Shown: in pieces, positions 57,421 through 64,000 of the stretch
Numbering within the stretch: position 1 is the stretch's first letter
Layout: each line of letters opens with the position of its first letter
From: Oceanimonas pelagia
GTDB taxonomy: Bacteria; Pseudomonadota; Gammaproteobacteria; Enterobacterales; Aeromonadaceae
Length of the DNA: 64,000 nt
Assembly (NCBI RefSeq): GCF_030849025.1
Contig: NZ_CP118224.1
Location: 2,278,001 to 2,342,000, forward strand
Direction: 5' to 3'
The notes under the pieces: model-generated
Databases searched by the model: none
The model's input: only the letters and a program-made list of their open reading frames with translations
Told to the model about the DNA's origin: nothing
Position numbers and translations under genes: made by a program

Positions 57421-59274
57421 ATGGTTGAAACCGGCCCCCACTACCGCGATAACGTCTCCCGCCTGATCGGCTGGGGCCACTGGTTTGTCTTTTTCAACAT
57501 ACTGCTGGCCATGGCGGTGTCCGTCCGCTATCTGTTTGCCGCCGGCCTGCCCGACAGCGCCCTCGGCATGGGCTACATGCTGGTCAGCTGGGTGGGGCAC
57601 TTTGCCTTTCTTACCTTCTGCACCTACCTGCTCACCCTGTTTCCGCTGACCTTTGTGTTTCCCCGGCTCAGGGCGGTGCAGTTTCTCGGGGCCGGCATCG
57701 CCACCGCCGCCCTCACCCTGCTGCTGGTGGACACTCAGGTATTCAGCCTGTTCGGCTTTCACCTTAATCCGGCGGTATGGCGGCTGCTGCTGGACCAGGC
57801 CCAGGCGGAAGGGGCCCCGGGCTGGGGCTGGCTGTTTGCCTGGGTGCCGGTGCTGTTCGTGCTGGAGCTGTGGCTGGGCGCCTGGCTGTGGCGCTGGAGC
57901 CGGGGCCGTTCCCGCTCGCTGTCGCGGCCGCTTACCCTGCCGCTGCTGGTTTGCTTTTTCCTCACCCACAGCGTGCATATCTGGGCCGACGCCACCCTGT
58001 ATACTCCCATTACCCTGCAGAAGGCCAACTTTCCCCTCTCCTACCCCATGACCGCCAAGGGCTTTCTGATCCGTCAGGGCTGGCTGGACGAGGAAAGTTA
58101 CCGCCAGCGCTCCGAGCAGGTGGCCGACAACCCGCAGCAGCGGCTCAGTTACCCGCTGCGTCCGCTGTCGGTACAGCCTCCGGAGCAAGCACCCAATATT
58201 CTGCTGGTGGTGGCCGACGGCCTGCGTGCCGATCAGCTCGATGCCATCACCATGCCCAACCTGAGCCGTTTTGCCGCCCAGCACCTGCGCTTTGACAATC
58301 ACCTCAGCGCCGGCAACCGCCCCGAGCCGGCCCTGTTCAGTCTGTTCTACAGCCTGCCCGCCCACTACCGGCGGGAAGCCGAGCTAGAGCGGGTAGCGCC
58401 GGTGCTGATCAACGAACTGCAGCGCCAGGACTATCGCATTGGCCTGTTTGCCAGCGGCGGCACCGACGCGGACCTGTACCGGAATGCCATTTTCAGCACC
58501 CTGCGCAGCCCTGCCATGGAGCCGGCCCCCGGCGGCGCCGAGGGCGACCGCCGAGTGCTGGGCCGTTTTGCCGGCTGGCTGAGCCAGCAGCCGGACGATC
58601 GCCCTTGGTTTTCCTATGTCTACCTGGATGCGCTCAATGCGCTGTCGCTGCCCGAGGGCATGACCGGCCCCTTTCAGCCGTCGCTGACGCAACTGAACCC
58701 GGCCGACAGTTACCGGGCCGAACAGCACGAGGCCCTGCTCAACCGTTATCGCAACGCCGTGTTTTATACCGATCAGTTGCTGGGCGGCCTGCTGGGCCTG
58801 GTGCAGGGTCTGGAGCGGAACACCCTGGTGGTGGTGACCTCCGGCCATGGCATGGAATTCAACGACAACGGCAATAACACCTGGGGCTTTGGCAACGCCT
58901 ATTCACCAGCCCAGTTGCGCGTGCCGCTGGTGATTGCCTGGCCCGGACGCGATGCCCCCGCACGTTTCAGTCACCCCACCAGCCATCTGGATCTGGCGCC
59001 TACCCTGTTGCAACAGGCTCTGGGCGTGACCAATCCGCTGCGCAGCTATGCCAGTGGCCAGTCGCTGTTTGCGGTGCGTCCGAACCGCTGGCGGCTGGCA
59101 TCGGATGAAGAGGAATACGCCATTTATCAGAATGGTGACATCACCCTGTTCAACCGGCGCGGCGATCTGCAGTTGCTGAATGCCACCGATTACGGCGAGC
59201 GGGAAGGAAGCAATCCGGAGCTGACCCTGCTGATGCAGGTAATGAACGAGCTGAACCGGTTTCAGGGGAAATAG
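57421..59274 (+). CDS. yejM: LapC/PbgA (YejM), inner-membrane regulator of LPS synthesis
   Basis: 617-aa protein with five N-terminal membrane helices (residues about 20-190, DUF3413) and a periplasmic sulfatase-fold domain. E. coli YejM (586 aa) senses periplasmic lipid A and controls FtsH-LapB degradation of LpxC. Sulfatase-like motifs LLVVADGLRADQLDAITMPNL and VVVTSGHGMEFNDN are present, though the family is not an active sulfatase. It ends in RFQGK, with the TAG stop just before heptamer array 5. It is convergent with nlpC. Confidence 0.95.
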   Translation: MVETGPHYRDNVSRLIGWGHWFVFFNILLAMAVSVRYLFAAGLPDSALGMGYMLVSWVGHFAFLTFCTYLLTLFPLTFVFPRLRAVQFLGAGIATAALTLLLVDTQVFSLFGFHLNPAVWRLLLDQAQAEGAPGWGWLFAWVPVLFVLELWLGAWLWRWSRGRSRSLSRPLTLPLLVCFFLTHSVHIWADATLYTPITLQKANFPLSYPMTAKGFLIRQGWLDEESYRQRSEQVADNPQQRLSYPLRPLSVQPPEQAPNILLVVADGLRADQLDAITMPNLSRFAAQHLRFDNHLSAGNRPEPALFSLFYSLPAHYRREAELERVAPVLINELQRQDYRIGLFASGGTDADLYRNAIFSTLRSPAMEPAPGGAEGDRRVLGRFAGWLSQQPDDRPWFSYVYLDALNALSLPEGMTGPFQPSLTQLNPADSYRAEQHEALLNRYRNAVFYTDQLLGGLLGLVQGLERNTLVVVTSGHGMEFNDNGNNTWGFGNAYSPAQLRVPLVIAWPGRDAPARFSHPTSHLDLAPTLLQQALGVTNPLRSYASGQSLFAVRPNRWRLASDEEEYAIYQNGDITLFNRRGDLQLLNATDYGEREGSNPELTLLMQVMNELNRFQGK

Positions 59275-59277
59275 CAG

Positions 59278-59342
59278 GGATTAGGGATTAGGGATGGTGT
59301 GAGCAGTTAATTCCCCCGTCACCAGTCCCTATTCCCTGTTAT
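59278..59342. repeat. Heptamer array 5, inverted pair between convergent yejM and nlpC
   Basis: The left arm, 59278-59295, reads GGGATTA, GGGATTA, GGGAT. The right arm, 59322-59342, is CCAGTCCCTATTCCCTGTT, with the same CCAGTCCCTA start as the right arms of arrays 3 and 6. The loop is about 25 nt. It fills nearly the whole gap between the two stops, and no other terminator is present. Confidence 0.85.
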
Positions 59343-59870
59343 TCAGTCCAGTACCCGGCGGGCCTGCCAGTAACGGCTGCGCCAGTAGACGTTGTCCAGG
59401 CTGGAAATGGTCACCCCCACGCTCGATGAGGCATGAGCAAATTTGCCATTGCCGATATACACGCCATTGTGGCGCATGCTGCGGCCGGTGCGGAAAAACA
59501 CCAGGTCACCCGGACGCAGTTCGTCCCGCTCCACTTCCCGGCCCAGCAACACCTGCTCATTGGTGCTGCGTGGCAGCTCCATGCCAAAGGCTTCCTGATA
59601 CAGGGTCTGGGTAAAGGCAGAGCAGTCGATGCCGTCCGCCCCCTCACCGCCAAAGCGGTAAGGCACGCCCCGCCAGCGCTGATAGACCTGATGCAAATCG
59701 CTGACCGTGGCCAGGGTCCGTTTGGGCTTCATGGGCTGGGTGCTGATGCTGTAAGTCAGGGAAGAGGACGGCTTTTTGCCAGTCATCCTTTTGCCTGACT
59801 CGAGGCCCTGGGTGCTGCTGCACCCGGCCATCACAAGCAGACTGCCGATAACAATGATATGTTTGATCAT
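59343..59870 (-). CDS. nlpC: NlpC/P60 family lipoprotein endopeptidase
   Basis: 175-aa probable peptidoglycan endopeptidase anchored as a lipoprotein (lipobox MAGC near residue 17). The NlpC/P60 domain has the catalytic cysteine in GIDCSAFTQTLYQ, the histidine in MRHNGVYIGNGKFAHASSS and the following conserved DNVYW. E. coli NlpC is 154 aa with the same end motif WQARR. ATG at 59870 fits the signal peptide; no strong ribosome site is seen. Confidence 0.9.
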   Translation of the reverse strand: MIKHIIVIGSLLVMAGCSSTQGLESGKRMTGKKPSSSLTYSISTQPMKPKRTLATVSDLHQVYQRWRGVPYRFGGEGADGIDCSAFTQTLYQEAFGMELPRSTNEQVLLGREVERDELRPGDLVFFRTGRSMRHNGVYIGNGKFAHASSSVGVTISSLDNVYWRSRYWQARRVLD

Positions 59871-59938
59871 ATGAACAATGGCAACCAAAGAATGGGCTCC
59901 AGCATAGTCCAATTTCTGCGTACTTTGCAAAGCGAAAA

Positions 59939-60655
59939 ATGAGCGAAAACAATGATATTGACGTCGAACTGCTGATTTGTGACGTCATGGCGATTAAGTC
60001 ACCACAAACTGTCTGCAAAACGCTCTCCCCGGCAGAGCGCCAGCGCCTGGACGGCATCACCAATGCGGTCCAGGCCCGGCTGTTTTTACTGGGCCGTTAC
60101 CTGTTGCGCCAGCGCCTGGGCCGGTTGCTGGGCCAGCCCCCGGCCACCCTTGAAATCGGCCTGAGCGACAAGGGCAAGCCCGAGCTGGCCGGCGGCGGCT
60201 GGCAGTTCAACCTGAGCCACAGCGGTTCCCTGCTGGCGCTGGCGCTGAGCCCGCACTCGGCCGTGGGGGTGGATCTGGAGAGGCGACAACTGGAGCCGGC
60301 ACGCATCACCCGCCTGGCCCGGCGCTACCTGGCCGGCGCCGAACAGGCATGGCTGACTCAGAGCCGGCAACCGGCCCAAGACTTTCAGCGGCTGTGGACC
60401 GTCAAGGAAGCCGTGCTCAAGGCCGGCGGCGATGGCATTGCCAACAACCTGGACCGGGTCGAGTGGCGTCCCGGCGAGCCCCGGGCGCACTTCAACGAGC
60501 GGGTTTACCGGCTGTATCAGGGCCGGGCCGCCGATGCCAGTCTCACCCTGGCGGTGGCGGGAGAGCCCGGCCGGCTGCGCCGGCTTTCCCTTGCCGATTG
60601 CGCGCCGGCGCTTGAAATTACCGGACCGCAACCCAATCTAGCCATAAACCCCTAA
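59939..60655 (+). CDS. 4'-phosphopantetheinyl transferase, Sfp/AcpT type
   Basis: 238-aa Sfp-type enzyme that attaches phosphopantetheine to carrier proteins. Motifs: NLSHSGSLLALALSP and GVDLERR (magnesium site) and LWTVKEAVLKAGGDG, the W-x3-KEA motif. Length suits the Sfp class rather than the short AcpS. No polyketide or peptide synthetase cluster is nearby, so it likely serves fatty-acid ACP or a distant carrier. The start lacks a strong ribosome site. Confidence 0.88.
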   Translation: MSENNDIDVELLICDVMAIKSPQTVCKTLSPAERQRLDGITNAVQARLFLLGRYLLRQRLGRLLGQPPATLEIGLSDKGKPELAGGGWQFNLSHSGSLLALALSPHSAVGVDLERRQLEPARITRLARRYLAGAEQAWLTQSRQPAQDFQRLWTVKEAVLKAGGDGIANNLDRVEWRPGEPRAHFNERVYRLYQGRAADASLTLAVAGEPGRLRRLSLADCAPALEITGPQPNLAINP

Positions 60656-60667
60656 TGAGGCTTTTCA

Positions 60668-61504
60668 ATGATCCTTGATATCACGGTAGAGAATTTTCAG
60701 CAGGCACTGCTTCAGGCCTCCATGGATAAAACGGTGGTGGTGTTTTTCCACGCCGATCAGGTGCCCGAATGCCAGCCCATGCGCCCCCTGCTTGAGGGGC
60801 TGATTGGCGCCGATAACAGCCATGTGGATCTGGCCCGGGTGGATGTGGCCGATCCGCAACTGCAAAGCCTGGCCATGCAACTGGGTCTGCAGGCACTGCC
60901 GGCCCTGGTAGCGTTCAAGGGCGGCCAGCCGGTGGACATGCTGGAAGGCCCTCAGGACGAGGCCGCGCTCAGGGCGTTTCTCAAGCCCTACCTGCCCAAC
61001 GAGGCCGAGCTGCTGCTGGATCAGGCCAGGCAGATGCTGGGCGTGGATCCCAAAGCCACCTATGGACTGCTGCAACAGGCCCGGGGGCTGGAAGACACCC
61101 CGGCCATTCGCCTGACCCTGGCCGAGACGGCCCTGGCCCTGAACAAGCTGGAAGAAACCCGGCAGTTGCTCGACACCATCGGCATGGCGGATCAGGACAG
61201 TCAGTACCAGCACGTGCTGGCCCGGCTGGAGCTGGCGGAAGAAGCCGCCGACAGCCCCGAACTGCGCGAGCTGGAGCAGAAGCTGGCCGCCTCGCCGGAA
61301 GATCTGGGCCTGAAGGAAGAGCTGGCGGTGCAGTATTTTCAGGCCGGCCGCCAGGAAGAAGCCCTGCAGTTACTGACCGAAATCCTGCAACGGGATCTGG
61401 CTTTCGGCGAGGCCAGAAAGCACCTGCTCGACATGCTCACCAGCATGGGCGCCGATCCGGTGGCATCCCGCTACCGCCGCAAGCTGTACAGCATGCTGTA
61501 CTGA
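60668..61504 (+). CDS. cnoX: Chaperedoxin CnoX (YbbN)
   Basis: 278-aa protein with an N-terminal thioredoxin fold (residues 1-108) and C-terminal TPR-like repeats, close to E. coli CnoX/YbbN (284 aa), which guards proteins from over-oxidation and passes them to GroEL. The usual CGPC is VPEC here: the first cysteine is lost, as is the case in E. coli, so it is not a normal thioredoxin. ALPALVAF carries the cis-Pro. It lies 12 nt after the transferase gene. Confidence 0.9.
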   Translation: MILDITVENFQQALLQASMDKTVVVFFHADQVPECQPMRPLLEGLIGADNSHVDLARVDVADPQLQSLAMQLGLQALPALVAFKGGQPVDMLEGPQDEAALRAFLKPYLPNEAELLLDQARQMLGVDPKATYGLLQQARGLEDTPAIRLTLAETALALNKLEETRQLLDTIGMADQDSQYQHVLARLELAEEAADSPELRELEQKLAASPEDLGLKEELAVQYFQAGRQEEALQLLTEILQRDLAFGEARKHLLDMLTSMGADPVASRYRRKLYSMLY

Positions 61505-61505
61505 T

Positions 61506-61670
61506 AAGGACCAAGGACTAGGGACTAGGGACTAGGGACTAGGGACTAGGGACTAGGGACTAGGGACTAGGGACTAGGGACTAGGGACTAGGGACTAGGG
61601 ACTAGGGACTAGGGACTAGGGACCAAGGATAACTTACCAGTCCCTAATCCCCATTCCCCGATCCCTGAGT
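61506..61670. repeat. Heptamer array 6: 14 perfect AGGGACT units plus inverted C-rich arm
   Basis: The left arm, 61506-61630, holds two degenerate units (AAGGACC, AAGGACT), then 14 identical AGGGACT units (61520-61617), then AGGGACC and AAGGAT. The right arm, 61638-61670, is C-rich with mixed units (CCAGTCCCTAATCCCCATTC and on). It lies between convergent cnoX and the NSS transporter gene. The homogeneous left arm against the mixed right arm points to recent copy-number expansion. With runs of three G every 7 nt it fits the quadruplex pattern G3-N4. Confidence 0.97.
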
Positions 61671-61674
61671 CAAT

Positions 61675-63006
61675 TTACCAGCTGGCGCCGATCACCAGCA
61701 CCACCAGCAACGGGCACACCAGCCGCACATACCAGGGCCAGATGCGCCAGAACAGACTGCCGGCCAGCGCCGGTGTGCCCTTCACCAGTTCATCAAACAG
61801 TTTGGCCCGGCCCCACATCCAGCCTCCCAGCACACAGAAGCCCAGGCCCACCAGGGGCTGAATATTCTGGGTGGACAGCCGGATCACAAAGCCGAACAGG
61901 GTGCCGAAATTCAGGCAGATCACCACGCTGAACAGCGCCAGCGCGCCCCCCAGCAACCAGGTCATCAGCGGCCGCGGTGCCTGAAAGCGCTCGGTGGCGT
62001 AGGATACCGGCACTTCCAGCATGGAAATGGACGAGGTCAGGGCGGCGATGCCCATCAGCACGAAAAACACCAGTGCCATCACCAGGCCCACCGGACCCAT
62101 GGTGTCGAACAGCGCCGGAAGCACCTGGAACACCAGGGTGTCACTGCTCAGCAGGCTGCCGTCGTCGGCATAAATGGTCACGCCGTTATGCATGGCCACG
62201 AACATGGCCGGCAATATCACCAGGCCCGCCAGAAAGGCCACGCCGGTGTCGATCAGGGTGACCTGAAAGGCGGTGGCGGGAATGCTTTCCTGCCGGCTCA
62301 GGTAGGAGCCGTACATCAGCATGGAGCAGCCGCCGATGGTAAGCGAGAAAAACGCCTGGCCCATGGCGCTGATCAGCAGCTGGCCGTCCATTACCTTGCT
62401 GAAGTCGGGGATCAGGTAATGGCGCAGCCCTTCCACGGCGCCGTTCTGGGTGAGAATGTAGCCAAACAGCAGAATAAACAGTACAAACAGCGCCGGCATC
62501 AGCCGGGCCGACCAGCGCTCAATGCCGCGGCGCACCCCGGCCTGCACCACCAGAATGGTGAGCAGGTAAAACACCAGGGTCCAGACGATGTTGCGGCCCA
62601 GGCCAAAGGCTTCCAGCCAGTCGGTGGCCGCCTGCCAGCCCAGCATGCGGGTAACGCTGGCGGCGAGAAAGGCCAGCAGCCAGCCGGCCACAATGGCGTA
62701 AAACGACAGCACCAGGCTGGGCACTAGCATGCCGGCATAGCCCACCAGCGATGCCAGTGCCTTTTGCAGCGGGCTTTTACCCAGCCTGCGCACCGAGTCC
62801 ACCGGGTTGGCCTGACCGTGGCGGCCAATGGCCACCTCCATTACCAGCATGGGAAAGGCCAGCACCAGCACCAGGTAGGCCACCAGAAAGGCACCGCCGC
62901 CGTTGCTGGCGGCCTGGGTGGGAAAACCCCAGATATTGCCCAGCCCCACCGCCGCTCCCGCGGCCGCCATGATAAACCCGAAGCGGGAAGCGAAATGTTC
63001 TCTCAC
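61675..63006 (-). CDS. Sodium-dependent transporter of the NSS (SNF) family
   Basis: 443-aa inner-membrane symporter of the LeuT-fold NSS family with about 11-12 helices. N-terminal hallmark: FIMAAAGAAVGLGNIWGFP and ASNGGGAFLVAYL with the sodium-site residues; FFSLTIGGCSMLMYGSY is helix 6-7. Bacterial members carry amino acids such as Trp, Leu or Tyr; the substrate is not decidable here. The start is GTG at 63006 with AAGGA 8 nt upstream; translation as VREHFASRFGFI fits. It faces cnoX across heptamer array 6. Confidence 0.9.
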   Translation of the reverse strand: MREHFASRFGFIMAAAGAAVGLGNIWGFPTQAASNGGGAFLVAYLVLVLAFPMLVMEVAIGRHGQANPVDSVRRLGKSPLQKALASLVGYAGMLVPSLVLSFYAIVAGWLLAFLAASVTRMLGWQAATDWLEAFGLGRNIVWTLVFYLLTILVVQAGVRRGIERWSARLMPALFVLFILLFGYILTQNGAVEGLRHYLIPDFSKVMDGQLLISAMGQAFFSLTIGGCSMLMYGSYLSRQESIPATAFQVTLIDTGVAFLAGLVILPAMFVAMHNGVTIYADDGSLLSSDTLVFQVLPALFDTMGPVGLVMALVFFVLMGIAALTSSISMLEVPVSYATERFQAPRPLMTWLLGGALALFSVVICLNFGTLFGFVIRLSTQNIQPLVGLGFCVLGGWMWGRAKLFDELVKGTPALAGSLFWRIWPWYVRLVCPLLVVLVIGASW

Positions 63007-63038
63007 TCTGTATTCCTTGAATTTAATGCAGTGAATGA

Positions 63039-64000
63039 TCAGGCCGGGGAGCCATCCTGATGAGGCCAGGCGTTGATCACCGCCTTGACCAGGGTGGCCA
63101 GGGGAATGGCGAAAAACACCCCCCAAAAGCCCCAGAAGCCGCCAAACACCAGCACCGCCACAATGATGGCGATGGGGTGCAGGTTGACCGCTTCGGAGAA
63201 CAGCACCGGCACCAGCACGTTGCCGTCCAGCGCCTGAATGATGCCGTAGGCCACCATCAGGTAGAAAAACGGCGGGGTAAAGCCCCACTGAAACAGCCCC
63301 ACCATGGCCACCGGCACGGTGGCGGCGGCGGCGCCGATATAGGGAATAAGCACCGAAAAACCCACCAGCACCGCCAGCAACAGGGCGTAGTTGAGGCCCA
63401 GCAGGGCAAAGGTGACATAGCTGACCCCGCCCACGATCAGAATTTCAATGACCTTGCCGCGCACATAGTTGGCGATCTGCACGTTCATCTCGTGCCACAC
63501 CCGGGAAATCAGTTCGCGGTTTTCCGGCAGAAAGCGGCTCATGCTGTGCAACAGCGCCGGTTTGTCCTTGAGCATGAAGAACACCAGCACCGACACCAGG
63601 ATCAGGTACACCAGCAGCACTGCCACATTGGTCAGCGAGCTGATGGACACGCTGAGAATGGCATCGGCCGAGCCCAGCAGGCGGCCGCGCACATCGTTGA
63701 GCAGGCTTTGCACCAGGGTCACGTCCACCAGCTCGGGGTACTGCTCGGGCAGGGTCAGCAGCACTTCCTGGGCGCGGTTGATCATGGTGGGCACTTCCCG
63801 GGCCAGATTGGCACTCTGACTCAGAATGGACGGCACCAGGCTCACCAGCGACACCACCAGCACCACCGCAAACACCAGCAGCACCACCCCCGCCGCCGGC
63901 CCTCTGCCCAGCCCCAGCCGGCGCAGCCGGCCCACGGGCCACTCCAGCAGGTAGGCAATGACCACGGCGGCAAAAAACGGCGCCAGTATGCGCCCCATGA
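63039..64000 (-). CDS. perM: PerM/AI-2E-type exporter family protein, 5' end outside window
   Basis: About 320 residues of an inner-membrane permease of the AI-2E family (UPF0118) are present; the family is around 350-360 aa. The visible start, GRILAPFFAAVVIAYLLEWPVGRL, is normally preceded by 30-40 residues, so the true start is beyond base 64000. Helices and the ALLVLINPYIG-type motif equivalent (VLIPYIGAAAATVPV) are visible. E. coli PerM is its closest counterpart; function is unclear. It lies 32 nt upstream of the NSS gene on the same strand. Confidence 0.85.
   Translation of the reverse strand, partial: MGRILAPFFAAVVIAYLLEWPVGRLRRLGLGRGPAAGVVLLVFAVVLVVSLVSLVPSILSQSANLAREVPTMINRAQEVLLTLPEQYPELVDVTLVQSLLNDVRGRLLGSADAILSVSISSLTNVAVLLVYLILVSVLVFFMLKDKPALLHSMSRFLPENRELISRVWHEMNVQIANYVRGKVIEILIVGGVSYVTFALLGLNYALLLAVLVGFSVLIPYIGAAAATVPVAMVGLFQWGFTPPFFYLMVAYGIIQALDGNVLVPVLFSEAVNLHPIAIIVAVLVFGGFWGFWGVFFAIPLATLVKAVINAWPHQDGSPA

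Noticed and set aside
61506-61630. CRISPR-like or minisatellite protein-coding repeat
   Set aside because: The period is 7 bp with no unique spacers, so not CRISPR; the cnoX frame ends before it and no frame continues into a domain.

Overview
The window is about 61-64% GC by eye and carries a chromosomal core of a marine-type gammaproteobacterium. Gene content and order (ndk, rlmN, pilW, rodZ, ispG, hisS, yfgM, bamB, der; iscRSUA-hscBA-fdx-iscX-pepB; yejK, yejL, yejM; queA-tgt-yajC-secD-secF; divergent purL/mltF) match the Aeromonadales/Enterobacterales side of the class. High GC, a Pseudomonas-length isocitrate lyase, a branched-chain keto-acid dehydrogenase operon and FabV suggest an Aeromonadaceae member such as Oceanimonas or Zobellella. 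That genus guess is inference. No prophage, transposase, CRISPR, rRNA or tRNA gene was seen.

Layout: (1) 1-10.1 kb: partial fabV, radD, dacB, grxA, alaA, cls, a DUF1439 protein and a GGDEF/EAL protein with a degraded EAL half. (2) 10.1-18 kb: purL facing away from mltF, a 46-aa basic small protein, a universal stress protein and der. (3) 18-25.2 kb, minus strand: bamB, yfgM, hisS, ispG, rodZ, pilW, rlmN. (4) 25.3-35.6 kb, minus strand: an NCS2 purine/pyrimidine permease, ndk, pepB, the whole isc cluster with a near-consensus IscR site, and trmJ. (5) 35.6-39.1 kb: ubiT divergent from ubiU-ubiV with an FNR-like box between them, then nlpI. (6) 39.2-44.9 kb: secF, secD, yajC, tgt, queA. (7) 45-53 kb: a CBS-domain protein, an ACP phosphodiesterase, then bkdA1-bkdA2-bkdB followed by an overlapping Hanks-type protein kinase gene, and aceA. 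(8) 53-64 kb: ahpC-ahpF behind an OxyR-like site, yejK/yejL/yejM, nlpC, a phosphopantetheinyl transferase, cnoX, an NSS-type sodium symporter and partial perM.

Two things stand out. First, six intergenic sites carry arrays of G-rich 7-bp units. Each is an inverted pair with the G-rich arm first and the C-rich arm second, and four of the six lie between convergent genes. One arm holds 14 perfect tandem AGGGACT units. Two arrays have replaced the 3' ends of genes (queA and yejK), supplying their last codons and TAG stop. One array surrounds a pair of inverted GTAG-led palindromes of the REP type. Second, a Ser/Thr kinase gene overlaps the stop codon of the branched-chain keto-acid dehydrogenase E2 gene, and the E1-alpha subunit keeps the serine-rich loop that is phosphorylated in the mitochondrial enzyme. 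This raises the possibility of a bacterial phospho-control circuit on that complex.

Functionally the window joins Fe-S cluster assembly (isc) with several Fe-S client enzymes (IspG, RlmN, UbiU/UbiV), outer-membrane and envelope maintenance (BamB, YfgM, NlpI, LapC/YejM, Cls, PBP4, MltF, SecDF), queuosine tRNA modification, peroxide defence, and breakdown of branched-chain amino acids and acetyl units.
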